NCBI RefSeq assembly: GCF_000009625.1
Contig: NC_002678.2
Span: forward strand, 3,752,001 to 3,816,000
Origin: Mesorhizobium japonicum MAFF 303099
GTDB lineage: Bacteria > Pseudomonadota > Alphaproteobacteria > Rhizobiales > Rhizobiaceae
Direction: 5' to 3'
DNA length: 64,000 nt
In this document: piece after piece, positions 9,339 through 17,203 of the stretch
Layout of the letters: every line of letters begins with the position of its first letter
How positions within the stretch are numbered: the stretch's first letter is position 1
The notes under the pieces: model-generated
What the model saw: the letters and a program-made list of their open reading frames with translations, nothing else
Databases searched by the model: none
What the model was told of the DNA's origin: nothing
Position numbers and translations under genes: made by a program

Positions 9339-10688
9339 ATGCAAACTCCGTTTGGCACCGGTCAGGCAAACAGGGAGAGCACGGATCTGGCCTTCACCGA
9401 TCCGTTGACCGGGCTTGGCAACCATCGCCGCTTCTTCGACAAGGTCGATCGCCTGATCAGCGACCGCGCCGACGATCCCGCGCCCTTCACCGTCGGCATT
9501 CTCGACCTCGACGGCTTCAAGCCGATCAACGATCTGTTCGGCCACAAGGCCGGCGACGATATCCTGATCCAGGTCGCCATGCGGCTGCGCGCCTCGATGG
9601 ACGGCCATTCGACGGTCTGCCGCATCGGCGCCGACGAATTCGCCTTCCTCTATCCGCTGGTGTTCTCCGAGGAAGCGGCGGCGGAAAAATCCCGCATGCT
9701 GATCGAGATCCTGTCGGCGCCCTACGATGTCGGCGAACGCACCGCCAGGCTGTCGGCCTCGGTCGGCTGCTCGCTGTTCTCTTCCGGCGACGAGACCACC
9801 GAGATCCTCATCAACAAGGCCGAGACGGCGCTCTACCACGCCAAGCGTTCCGGCCGTGGCCGGGTCGTCGTCTACACCCGCGAAATGGAAGAGGCGGCCA
9901 AGCGCGTCACCCGCATCGAGCAGGCGCTGCGCCGCGCCGTCTCGGCCGGCGAGGTGGAGCCGCATTTCCAGCCGATCGTCGACCTCACCACGCGCCGCAC
10001 CATCGGCTTCGAGACGCTGGCGCGCTGGACCGATCGTGACCTCGGTGCGGTGCCGCCGACGGTCTTCATCCCCATCGCCGAGGAACGCGGCATCATCGGT
10101 CCGCTGTCGCAGCTGGTGCTGCGCAAGGCGACCGAGGCGGCCCGGAGCTGGCCGAGCGACCTGTTCCTGTCCTTCAACCTGTCACCGTCGCAGCTCGTCG
10201 ACCAGAACACCGGCCTGCACATATTGGCGATCCTCGACCGCACCGGCTTCGATCCGCGTCGGCTGGAGATCGAGATCACCGAGACCGGCCTGATGAACGA
10301 CCCGGCCTCGGCCGCGCAGATCGTCGAGGATCTGCGCCGCGTCGGCATCCGCGTCTCGCTCGACGATTTCGGCACCGGCCAGTCTTCGCTCGGCCGCCTG
10401 CGCGAATTCCATTTCGACAAGCTCAAGATCGACCGCGCCTTCGTCTCCTCCATTCTCGACGACCGCCCGTCCGAACACATCATCCGCGCCATTCTCGCCA
10501 TGTGCGAAGGGCTTGGCATGGATGTGGTCGCCGAAGGCATAGAAGAGGAAGCGCAGGCCGATCGCCTGGTCCAGTTCGGCTGCGCCGGCGGGCAGGGCTA
10601 TCTGTTCGGCAAGCCGGTCGATGCCGACGCCACGCTCGGCTATCTCCGCGATTCCTTCCGCGGCGCCCTGCGCGCCAAGGCGATCTGA
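9339..10688 (+). CDS. GGDEF-EAL protein, degenerate GADEF, probable c-di-GMP phosphodiesterase
   Basis: 449 residues, cytosolic, with no sensor domain ahead of the GGDEF domain (about residues 18-175), which starts TDPLTGLGNHRRFF. The A-site reads RIGADEF instead of GGDEF, and no RxxD inhibitory site stands five residues ahead of it, so cyclase activity is doubtful. The EAL domain (about 195-440) keeps the key elements: FETLARW (E-x-L), NLSPSQL, EITETGL, DDFGTGQSSL, KIDRAF and EGIEEEAQ. A phosphodiesterase is therefore likelier, perhaps regulated by GTP binding to the GADEF domain as in known GGDEF-EAL hybrids (inference). It stands alone after the glycosylation genes. Confidence 0.88.
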   Translation: MQTPFGTGQANRESTDLAFTDPLTGLGNHRRFFDKVDRLISDRADDPAPFTVGILDLDGFKPINDLFGHKAGDDILIQVAMRLRASMDGHSTVCRIGADEFAFLYPLVFSEEAAAEKSRMLIEILSAPYDVGERTARLSASVGCSLFSSGDETTEILINKAETALYHAKRSGRGRVVVYTREMEEAAKRVTRIEQALRRAVSAGEVEPHFQPIVDLTTRRTIGFETLARWTDRDLGAVPPTVFIPIAEERGIIGPLSQLVLRKATEAARSWPSDLFLSFNLSPSQLVDQNTGLHILAILDRTGFDPRRLEIEITETGLMNDPASAAQIVEDLRRVGIRVSLDDFGTGQSSLGRLREFHFDKLKIDRAFVSSILDDRPSEHIIRAILAMCEGLGMDVVAEGIEEEAQADRLVQFGCAGGQGYLFGKPVDADATLGYLRDSFRGALRAKAI

Positions 10689-10837
10689 CCGGCGATTTCG
10701 ACGCAATCGACATTCCGCCGATGTCGCGGCGCGCTTCCAGTGCGGCGCATTGTCGTTTTGTCCGACATAAGCCTGAAAATCCGACGTTTCGCCCTTGCCC
10801 ACGCGACTTGCGTGACTAGGATGCGCGCCATTCATGC

Positions 10838-10942
10838 CTACAGCGCCGCGCGTCCCTTGGGACGCGCAAAGGACGCTGTAGTAATTTACATTTTGCGCAT
10901 GATCCCTTTCCGAAAATCGGATCGATTTTCGGGGTCATGCGC
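10838..10942. repeat. RIME1-like double palindrome
   Basis: Two adjacent palindromes. The first (10838-10881) pairs CTACAGCG with CGCTGTAG around GCGCGTCCC/GGGACGCGC. The second (10895-10942) pairs GCGCATGA with TCATGCGC around CCGAAAATCG/CGATTTTCGG. Size and architecture fit the rhizobial intergenic mosaic element RIME1. It ends directly at the GGGAGAG ribosome-binding site of the next gene, so it lies in the 5' leader of the sugar-acid operon. Confidence 0.7.
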
Positions 10943-10956
10943 TGGGAGAGTAGAAT

Positions 10957-11724
10957 ATGATGCCATCGGCGGATTTTGCCGACCTCAAGGGCGCCTCGGT
11001 GCTGATCACCGGCGGCGGTTCCGGGATCGGCGCGGCGCTGACCGAGGGGTTTGTGCGCCAGGGTGCCAATGTCGCCTTCATCGACATCGCCGAGGGTCCG
11101 AGCACGCTGCTTGCCGACCGCATCGAGAAGGAATTCGGCCGGCGGCCGCTCTACCTCAAGACCGATCTGCGCGACATCGAGGCGCTGCGCGCCTCGGCGG
11201 CCAGGGCGGCGGAGGCGCATGGCGATGTCACGGTGCTGATCAACAATGCCGCCTGGGACGAGCGCCACGCCGTCGAGGACGTGACGGTGGAGTTCTGGGA
11301 CAACAACCAGGCGATCAACCTCAGGCCGCATTTCTTCACCGCGCAGGCGGTGGCGCCGGGCATGAAGCGGGCCGGCGGCGGCTCGATCATCAACTTCACC
11401 TCGACATCCTACCTCATCAACCATCCCGACATGCCGGCCTACACCGCCGCCAAGGCGGGCATCCTCGGCCTCACCAAGGGGCTCGCCGGCAAGCTCGGGC
11501 CGGACCGCATCCGCGTCAACGCCGTCGCGCCCGGCTGGGTGATCACCGAACGGCAGCAGGAACGCTGGGTGACCGAAGGAGCGCTAGCAGCCCATGTCGC
11601 CAAGCAGTGCATCAAGGAGGTCATGCGCCCGGACGACATGGTCGGCACGGTGCTGTTCCTGGCCTCGGATGCCTCGCGCATGCTGACCGCGCAGATGCTG
11701 ATCGTCGACGGAGGTTTTCTGTGA
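10957..11724 (+). CDS. SDR-family sugar dehydrogenase (XylB/galactose dehydrogenase-like)
   Basis: 255 residues, classical short-chain dehydrogenase: NAD-binding TGGGSGIG near residue 20, NNAA near 95, catalytic Ser in NFTSTSY and YTAAK with catalytic Tyr and Lys near 155, then GG at the C-terminus. The overall pattern, including AQAVAPGMK and RQQERWVTE, recalls the D-xylose/D-galactose/L-arabinose dehydrogenases of alphaproteobacteria. It starts at one of two ATGs behind GGGAGAG. The next gene, a 2-dehydro-3-deoxygalactonokinase, begins on the stop codon (GTGA), so an aldose dehydrogenase feeding a De Ley-Doudoroff pathway is the best guess. The exact sugar is unproven. Confidence 0.85.
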   Translation: MMPSADFADLKGASVLITGGGSGIGAALTEGFVRQGANVAFIDIAEGPSTLLADRIEKEFGRRPLYLKTDLRDIEALRASAARAAEAHGDVTVLINNAAWDERHAVEDVTVEFWDNNQAINLRPHFFTAQAVAPGMKRAGGGSIINFTSTSYLINHPDMPAYTAAKAGILGLTKGLAGKLGPDRIRVNAVAPGWVITERQQERWVTEGALAAHVAKQCIKEVMRPDDMVGTVLFLASDASRMLTAQMLIVDGGFL

Positions 11725-12680
11725 GCCCAGAATTTGCCGGCAACGCTCCGGCGGTAGCCGCACTCGATTGGGGCACGACCCGGCTCCGCGCATGGCTGAT
11801 CGACGGCAGCGGCAAGCTGCTTGCCGAGCGCCGCGGCGATGACGGCCTGATCACCGCACGCGAAAAAGGTTTTTCGCACGTTCTGGAAGGCCATTTGGCC
11901 GCCATGGGCGCGCCTGACGGGCTGCCCATCATCATCTGCGGCATGGCCGGCTCTCGTCAGGGCTGGATCGAGGCGCCGTATGTGACCGTGCCGGCGCCGA
12001 TCGGCGCCATCCTGCGCGGCGCAGCCCGCATCGAGGGCGAACGCCGCGACATCCGTATCGTGCCGGGCCTCGCCCAGCGCCTGGCCGATGCGCCCGATGT
12101 CATGCGCGGTGAGGAAACACAGCTTGCCGGCGCCGGTTTGCCGGCAAAGGGACGGCATCTCGCCTGCATGCCCGGCACCCATTCGAAATGGGTCGTGGTC
12201 GAGGACGGCGCGGTTGCCGGCTTCGGCACATGGCCGACCGGCGAGTTGTTTTCGGTGCTGGCCGGGCACTCCATCCTGAGGCATTCGCTGGGCGAACATC
12301 CGGCTCCCGTCGCTGCGGACAATCCATTCTTCCGGCAATGGTGCGAACGGGCGCTTGGCGAGGGCGGCGACGTCACGTCTAAGCTGTTTGCCATCCGTGC
12401 CGCCGGGCTCTTGCAGGACCTGAAGTCGGAAGATGCGGCGGCCTGTCTGTCCGGGCTTTTGATCGGCGGCGAGATCGCCTCGGCGAAGCGCCGCTATGGC
12501 GCCGGCAATGCGCCCGTCGTGCTGATTGCCTCGGGTGCGCTCGCTGTGCTCTACCAGGCTGCGCTCGACCTTGCAGGGCTTGCCGTCCGCACCGTCGACG
12601 CGGATGAAGCGGTGCGCGCCGGCCTCGTCGAAGCCGCGCGCGAAAACGGCATGATCGCCAGAACCGGAGCCTTGGCATGA
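11721..12680 (+). CDS. dgoK: 2-dehydro-3-deoxygalactonokinase
   Basis: 319 residues from GTG 11721, which overlaps the SDR stop (GTGA) and lies behind GGAGG. DgoK phosphorylates 2-keto-3-deoxygalactonate at C6 with ATP. Visible family motifs: AALDWGTTRLRAWL near the N-terminus (phosphate 1 motif of the ASKHA fold), CGMAGSRQGW, and CMPGTHSKWV (phosphate 2 region) near residue 150. Length matches the family. The gene is followed by the matching aldolase with a 4-base ATGA overlap, so kinase and aldolase are co-translated. A longer reading frame upstream runs out of phase through the SDR gene and is rejected. Confidence 0.92.
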   Translation: MSPEFAGNAPAVAALDWGTTRLRAWLIDGSGKLLAERRGDDGLITAREKGFSHVLEGHLAAMGAPDGLPIIICGMAGSRQGWIEAPYVTVPAPIGAILRGAARIEGERRDIRIVPGLAQRLADAPDVMRGEETQLAGAGLPAKGRHLACMPGTHSKWVVVEDGAVAGFGTWPTGELFSVLAGHSILRHSLGEHPAPVAADNPFFRQWCERALGEGGDVTSKLFAIRAAGLLQDLKSEDAAACLSGLLIGGEIASAKRRYGAGNAPVVLIASGALAVLYQAALDLAGLAVRTVDADEAVRAGLVEAARENGMIARTGALA

Positions 12681-13315
12681 TCGAGACCGCAGCCTTTCCA
12701 AAACTCAAGCGCGGGCTGGTCGCCATCCTGCGTGGCCTGAAACCCGCCGAGGCGATTGCCATGGGGCAGGCGGTGTTCGATGCCGGCATCGAGGCGATCG
12801 AAGTGCCGCTCAACTCACCCCAGCCCTTCTCGTCGATCGCCAGGATTGTCCAAGTGCTGCCGAAGTCGGCCCTGATCGGCGCCGGCACGGTGCTGACGGC
12901 GGCCGATGTCGACGGCCTGCACCAGGCTGGCGGGCGGCTGCTGGTCAGCCCCAACATCGATGCCGAGGTGATGGCGCGCGCCATGCATTACGGCATGGTC
13001 ACCATGCCCGGCGTGTTCACGCCGACGGAAGCTTTCCAGGCGATCCGGCTGGGCGCTTCGGCCTTGAAATTCTTTCCGGCGAGCGCACTCGGCGCATCAG
13101 GCATTTCCGCCATCCGGGCGGTGCTGCCGGCGCAGACCCTGGTCGGCGCCGTCGGCGGCGTTTCGGAGAAGGATTTTGCCGGCTACAAGTCGGTGGGCGT
13201 CACGGTCTTTGGCTTGGGCTCCAGCCTGTTCAAGCCCGGCATGAGCGTCGATGACGTCGCGGCGCGTGCGCACGCCGCCGTTGCGGCCTGGGATGCGGTT
13301 TTCGGAGAGGCATGA
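12677..13315 (+). CDS. dgoA: 2-dehydro-3-deoxy-6-phosphogalactonate aldolase
   Basis: 212 residues, class I KDPG/KDPGal aldolase family. It splits 2-keto-3-deoxy-6-phosphogalactonate into pyruvate and glyceraldehyde 3-phosphate. Visible: LVAILRG at the N-terminus, IEVPLNSP with the catalytic Glu, GAGTVLT, and LKFFPAS with the Schiff-base Lys near residue 130. LNSPQPF and the KDPGal kinase next door favour DgoA over KDPG-specific Eda. It starts within the kinase stop (ATGA) and overlaps the lactonase gene start in the same manner. Confidence 0.92.
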   Translation: MIETAAFPKLKRGLVAILRGLKPAEAIAMGQAVFDAGIEAIEVPLNSPQPFSSIARIVQVLPKSALIGAGTVLTAADVDGLHQAGGRLLVSPNIDAEVMARAMHYGMVTMPGVFTPTEAFQAIRLGASALKFFPASALGASGISAIRAVLPAQTLVGAVGGVSEKDFAGYKSVGVTVFGLGSSLFKPGMSVDDVAARAHAAVAAWDAVFGEA

Positions 13316-14187
13316 TGAGCGCGGTTTCGATTTTCTCCGATCACATCTGCCAGCTCGGCGAGGGCCCGAGCTACGATCCGGCCAGCGATGCGCTGTTCTG
13401 GTTCGACATCGTCAACGGCCAGCTTCTGGAAAAGCCGCTCACGGGCGCGTTGAAAATCCACGAGCTTGGCCAGATGGCCAGCGCCATCGCCATCATCGAC
13501 GACCAGCGCCAGCTGATCGCCACCGAGACCGGGCTTTTTGTCCGCGACGTCGCGACCGGCACGATGACGCTGCATACGCCCATCGAGGCCGATAACCCGC
13601 TCACCCGCTCCAACGATTCGCGCGTCCATCCCTGCGGTGCCTTTTGGGTCGGCACGATGGCGAAGGACGAGAGCAAGGGTGCGGGCTCGATCTACTGGTT
13701 CTCTAGGGGCGAATTGCGCCGCCTGTTTTCGGACATCACCGTGTCGAACTCGATCTGCTTTTCCGAGGACGGGGCGATTGCCTACTACACCGACACCGCG
13801 ACCGGTCTGTTGATGCGCGTCGGCTGCGATCCGGTGACAGGCCTGCCGGTTGGCGAACCGAAAGTGTTCGTCGACCATCGCTCGTCGAAGGGCTATGTCG
13901 ACGGCTCCGTCGTCGACCGCGACGGCGTGCTGTGGAATGCCGTCTGGGGCGGCAAGGCGGTGAAGGCCTATTCGCCCGACGGCACATTGTTGCGCGAAAT
14001 TCCCATGCCGGTGACGCAGGCCTCCTGCCCGGCCTTTGTCGGCGCCAAGGCCGACCGGCTGGCGGTGACCTCGGCCTGGAAGGGCAAGGACGACAAGCAG
14101 CGCAAGCTCGACCCGCAGGCGGGCATGACCTTCCTCATCGACATCCCCGTCAACGGCCGGTTCGAACCGCGCGTGCTGATCGCCTGA
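13312..14187 (+). CDS. SMP-30/gluconolactonase-family sugar lactonase
   Basis: 291 residues, a six-bladed beta-propeller lactonase of the SMP-30/gluconolactonase/LRE family that opens aldonolactones with a divalent metal. Metal-binding positions are visible as Glu in LGEGPSYD (near residue 18), Asn in RSNDSRVHPCG, Asn in VSNSICFS and Asp in YVDGSVVDRDG. Start at ATG 13312 (overlap with dgoA) or the adjacent ATG 13315. In this operon it probably hydrolyses the galactono- or arabinonolactone made by the SDR, before a dehydratase that is not in the window. Missing dgoD is therefore the gap in the local pathway. Confidence 0.88.
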   Translation: MMSAVSIFSDHICQLGEGPSYDPASDALFWFDIVNGQLLEKPLTGALKIHELGQMASAIAIIDDQRQLIATETGLFVRDVATGTMTLHTPIEADNPLTRSNDSRVHPCGAFWVGTMAKDESKGAGSIYWFSRGELRRLFSDITVSNSICFSEDGAIAYYTDTATGLLMRVGCDPVTGLPVGEPKVFVDHRSSKGYVDGSVVDRDGVLWNAVWGGKAVKAYSPDGTLLREIPMPVTQASCPAFVGAKADRLAVTSAWKGKDDKQRKLDPQAGMTFLIDIPVNGRFEPRVLIA

Positions 14188-14200
14188 ACAGGAGCGGTAG

Positions 14201-14371
14201 ATGATTGTTTTTGCCGGGCGTTGTCACGCAACCGCCCGGCGCGGTCGGTTTCGCGAAAGCCGATGGCAGGCGCCGTGCGATGGTAATGCATGTCGCTTGG
14301 ACGCGCCGCGCTCCAAGCCATCGCACCGTTGGAATCCCGCCCCATCATGTCAAAGCACAAGCCGAAACTGA
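14201..14371 (+). CDS. possible 56-residue small ORF with internal hairpin
   Basis: An AGGAG at 14190-14194 stands six bases before ATG 14201, directly behind the lactonase stop. The frame runs for 56 residues and overlaps the start of the ATP-grasp gene. The predicted peptide is basic with several Cys and looks like nothing known. An internal stem (GCCGGGCG at 14213-14220 with CGCCCGGC at 14233-14240) is present. It may be a leader peptide or chance; support is the ribosome-binding site only. Confidence 0.2.
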   Translation: MIVFAGRCHATARRGRFRESRWQAPCDGNACRLDAPRSKPSHRWNPAPSCQSTSRN

Positions 14372-15420
14372 TCCTTGTCTACGAGCCGGAAAAGGCTTGC
14401 TTCGACCGTTTGATCGCCGACGGCTACCCGCCGCAGCGTGCCACCGAAATCTCGTCCTACCTGGCGCAGTCGACGGATATCGCCCCCGAATTCGCGGCAC
14501 TCGCCGCCGCCTGCGAGGCCCGGGGTGTCGCCTTTGCGCCGGTGGCGCTCGACGATGCCGCAGAAGTGCTGGAGGCTGAGGACGGGCAGAGCACACTGGT
14601 CTGGACGCTGACCGACGGCATCGCCTATTTCCGTGGCGGCGCGGCCCCCGCGCTGGCACGGCTGAACGGGCTGCGCACCGTCGGCGCCGACGATTCGCTG
14701 TTCGCGCTTTGCCAGGACAAGTTCCGCTCCGGCGCCGTGCTCGGCGCGCTCGGCCTGCCGGCGCCGCAGGCCGGCCTTGCCCGCGATGGTAAATGGCTGG
14801 TCGAGCCGCCGGCCTCCGCCGCCGGCTGGTTCGTCAAGCCCAACCGGCTTGGCGCCAAGATAGGCATCTGGCCGGATTCCCGATGCCATGAGCTGGGTCA
14901 TGCGCTGGAGCTTAGCCGGCGCGTCTTCGCCGCCTATCGCGACGATGTCGTCGTCCAGCCCTATGTCGCCGGCCGCAATGCACGCGCCAGCTTTCTCGGC
15001 CTGACGCCGCAAACCGGTGTCGAGGCGCTCGGCATCGCCTTTGTCGATTCCGGCGCCGATTTCCAGACCATGGCGGACAGTATGGCGCTCTATGGCGAAA
15101 CCGGCGAGGCGGTGAAGGCGGCAGGACTTTATGCTGAACCGGAGCTCGTTGCCGTTGCCGACGTCCAGCCGGGCGCCGATGCCAGGATCAGGGCGATCGC
15201 CGGGCGGCTGATCGGCGGGCTCGGCCTGCGCGACGTGTTTTCCATCGACCTGCGCGTCGAGGCCGACGACACGGTTCACCTGATCGAGTTCGAGGTCTGT
15301 CCCGGCCTGCCCTGCTTCGATTTCCGCGCCTACTGCCGCCAGCAATGGGGCCTGGAGCTTGCCGAGGCCATGGCCGCGACGGCGGCAAGCCGATTTATCG
15401 GCCAGCACCACGGCGGCTAG
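14347..15420 (+). CDS. ATP-grasp protein, D-alanine-D-alanine-ligase-like, substrate unknown
   Basis: 357 residues from ATG 14347 (MSKHKPKLILVYEPEK). ATP-grasp features: GWFVKPNRLGAKIGI (nucleotide-binding Lys and loop) near residue 160, VVVQPYVAGRNARASF (adenine-contacting strand), DVFSIDLRVE, and HLIEFEVCPGLPCFDF, where Glu and the following residue sit in the metal-binding position usually occupied by E-x-N. The expected Asn is replaced by Cys in EVCPG, so metal coordination may differ. Such proteins ligate a carboxylate to an amine via an acyl phosphate. The neighbours (sugar operon upstream, convergent cupin seven bases downstream) do not identify a substrate. Confidence 0.75.
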   Translation: MSKHKPKLILVYEPEKACFDRLIADGYPPQRATEISSYLAQSTDIAPEFAALAAACEARGVAFAPVALDDAAEVLEAEDGQSTLVWTLTDGIAYFRGGAAPALARLNGLRTVGADDSLFALCQDKFRSGAVLGALGLPAPQAGLARDGKWLVEPPASAAGWFVKPNRLGAKIGIWPDSRCHELGHALELSRRVFAAYRDDVVVQPYVAGRNARASFLGLTPQTGVEALGIAFVDSGADFQTMADSMALYGETGEAVKAAGLYAEPELVAVADVQPGADARIRAIAGRLIGGLGLRDVFSIDLRVEADDTVHLIEFEVCPGLPCFDFRAYCRQQWGLELAEAMAATAASRFIGQHHGG

Positions 15421-15427
15421 GCTCGGT

Positions 15428-15964
15428 CTATATCGGCCGTGCGCCGGCCATGTACCTGGCGTTGTCGAACGGCTCCGGCCGGTTGTCGGCCAGGCTCCAC
15501 AATTGGCGGTCGGTGCCTGGCAGATCGCCGAGATAGACATGCAGGGCGCCGGAGCGGGCGCTGCCGGTATTGGCGACCGAGTGGATGGTGTTGGCAGACA
15601 TGTGCACCAGCGCGGGCGCCGCAAAATCCTGCCGCTCCGGCTCGTCGACCTCTTCGCCGGCGAGTGGGTAGATGAAATTGGTCTCGCCGCCCCAATAGAT
15701 GCCGACCAGGGCGTCCATCAGATGGTTATGCGGCGGATACTGCACGCCGGGCGAAAGCGTGATGTGGTAGATCGTCAGCTGCGGGCTGGCATGCAGCAAG
15801 AGCTCGTCGTCATCCTCCTCGTGAACCAGCCCGCCGAGCGCATGGAAGCGGTTGGTATAGTCGCCCAGGACGGCCTTGACCTCCTCGAAGGGATTGGCGC
15901 CAGCCGCCGCGTTGACGATATCCATGATCGCGCGGTAGAGAAGGGAGTCGGCGGATAGAGGCAT
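15428..15964 (-). CDS. cupin-fold protein, cysteine-dioxygenase-like
   Basis: 178 residues. The cupin metal motif is visible as PPHNHLMDALVGIYWGGE (two His and a following Glu-type position) near residues 77-94, with a later His in NTIHSVANTG near 125. The N-terminal helix region and the LHVYLGDLPG strand resemble bacterial cysteine dioxygenase-type thiol dioxygenases, which bind Fe(II) with three His. The substrate cannot be set from sequence. It converges with the ATP-grasp gene and is divergent from the GntR regulator gene 80 bases away, which may control it (inference). Confidence 0.7.
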   Translation of the reverse strand: MPLSADSLLYRAIMDIVNAAAGANPFEEVKAVLGDYTNRFHALGGLVHEEDDDELLLHASPQLTIYHITLSPGVQYPPHNHLMDALVGIYWGGETNFIYPLAGEEVDEPERQDFAAPALVHMSANTIHSVANTGSARSGALHVYLGDLPGTDRQLWSLADNRPEPFDNARYMAGARPI

Positions 15965-16046
15965 GCCACAGCTCCTGACTGAGATGCTCAGGGAAAATAC
16001 CTAAGATGGCCAGTGCTCGTCAATGCCGGTGCGAAGCGAGAGAAGC

Positions 16047-16793
16047 ATGAAGCCGACAAAAACCACGCCATCGAAATCGGTCACGCCCCCGGGCGGGACG
16101 GCGGCGCTGTCGACGGCGGACCTGCTGCGCAGCGAACAGGCCTACGAACAGCTGAAGAGCGATATCGTCGCCTGCGTCCTGTCACCCGGTGAAGCCTTGA
16201 CCGAAAAGCAGATCGAGGCGCGCTACGGCATCAAGAAGGCGACGATCCGCTCCGCACTGGCCCGCCTCATGCAGGAAGGACTGGTCCGGAGCGAGCCGCG
16301 CCGCGGCTATGTCATCACCACGCTAACCCTGCGCGACGTCAACGAGATCTTCGACGTGCGCAGCCTGGTCGAGCCGGAAGTGTTCCGGGTTGCCACCACC
16401 GGCATTACCGAGCGCGGGCTGGATGAGATCAGGCTGGCGGCCAGAAAGGTGCTGAAGCCCGAGACGCTGCGCAGCCCTGTTGCGTTCCTGGCCGCCGACC
16501 GCGCCTTTCGTCTGGCGATCGCCGAGCTTTCCGAGAATTTGCGTCTGGCGCAGCTGCTCAGCCAGATCCTCGACCAGTCGGAACGGGCGCTCCATCTCGG
16601 CTTCAAGTCGCGCGATTTCATGCCGCTGATCATCGAACAGCAGAAGCAATTGCTGCAGGCCTGCGAAAAGAGCGACGTTCCCGGCATCGTGAAACTCGCC
16701 CGCGCACAGTGCCTTGCCCTCAAGCATCAGCTGGTCGGAGCTCTGCTTGGCGGGGCCAAGCTGCGGGACGTGAACCTTCAGGACTTCGTCTGA
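16047..16793 (+). CDS. GntR-family regulator, FadR/FCD subfamily
   Basis: 248 residues from ATG 16047, chosen because GAGAGAAG stands immediately upstream; an ATG eight codons earlier is possible. The winged HTH (about residues 30-95) shows YEQLKSDIVACVLSPGE, TEKQIEARYGIKKATIRSALARL and GLVRSEPRRGYVIT. The C-terminal all-helical FCD effector domain (about 100-235) begins LRDVNEIFDVRSLVEPE. Such regulators bind a small carboxylate and release DNA. The divergent cupin gene is the nearest candidate target. A palindromic repeat starts at its stop codon. Confidence 0.85.
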   Translation: MKPTKTTPSKSVTPPGGTAALSTADLLRSEQAYEQLKSDIVACVLSPGEALTEKQIEARYGIKKATIRSALARLMQEGLVRSEPRRGYVITTLTLRDVNEIFDVRSLVEPEVFRVATTGITERGLDEIRLAARKVLKPETLRSPVAFLAADRAFRLAIAELSENLRLAQLLSQILDQSERALHLGFKSRDFMPLIIEQQKQLLQACEKSDVPGIVKLARAQCLALKHQLVGALLGGAKLRDVNLQDFV

Positions 16794-16865
16794 AGCAGTT
16801 CCGGGGAAAGTGAGTAGCGGTTTCCCCGGGAAAAGCGCATGGCGCTTTCCCTTGGGGATTGCTTC
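16792..16865. repeat. rhizobial palindromic intergenic element at the GntR stop
   Basis: GAAGCAGTTCC (from 16792) pairs with GGATTGCTTC (to 16865), enclosing GGAAAG...CTTTCCC and GCGCATGGCGC. It starts within the regulator's stop codon and may end transcription. The inner part resembles the element at 32719-32783, indicating a dispersed family. Confidence 0.6.
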
Positions 16866-16899
16866 AAAACAAAAGGGCCCTGTCGAGCCGGGATAGGCT

Positions 16900-17187
16900 T
16901 CAGGCCCCTTCGACCAGCACGATCTCGCCGTCGGCGACCTTCTGGCGGATGGCGACCGCGCGCTGATATTCCGGCGAATGGTAGCAGTCATGCGCGACCG
17001 CAAGCGATTCGAATTCGATGATCACGTTGCGGGCGCGGCCAGGCCCCTCGGCCAGTTCATGGGCTCCGCCGCGCGCCAGGAATTTCGCGCCAAAACGCTC
17101 GAAGGCGAGCTTCGAAGCGGCGATATACTCCTTGTAGCCTTCGGCATCGCGCACATCGACGCGGGCGATCCAGTATCCCTTGGGCAT
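16900..17187 (-). CDS. DUF1330-family protein
   Basis: 95 residues from MPKGYWIARVDV, the full family length; an upstream in-frame extension has no match. DUF1330 proteins are small dimeric alpha-beta ferredoxin-like (Dabb) folds. Visible: KGYWIARVDVRDAEGYKEY, KFLARGG and the C-terminal HSPEYQRAVAIRQKVADGEIVLVEG, all characteristic. No enzymatic role is established. It lies 16 bases after pyrF on the same strand and is probably the last gene of the FMN reductase-pyrF unit. Confidence 0.9.
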   Translation of the reverse strand: MPKGYWIARVDVRDAEGYKEYIAASKLAFERFGAKFLARGGAHELAEGPGRARNVIIEFESLAVAHDCYHSPEYQRAVAIRQKVADGEIVLVEGA

Positions 17188-17203
17188 TGTTCTCTCCCTT
17201 ATT

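Noticed and set aside
10740..12680. Dehydro-deoxygalactonokinase with a 327-codon N-terminal extension
   Set aside because: The extension is out of frame with the SDR gene it covers. The GTG at 11721 with GGAGG and stop overlap is the start.
13312..13315. Single start for the lactonase gene
   Set aside because: ATG 13312 and ATG 13315 cannot be separated; the upstream one is listed only because of the ATGA overlap with dgoA.
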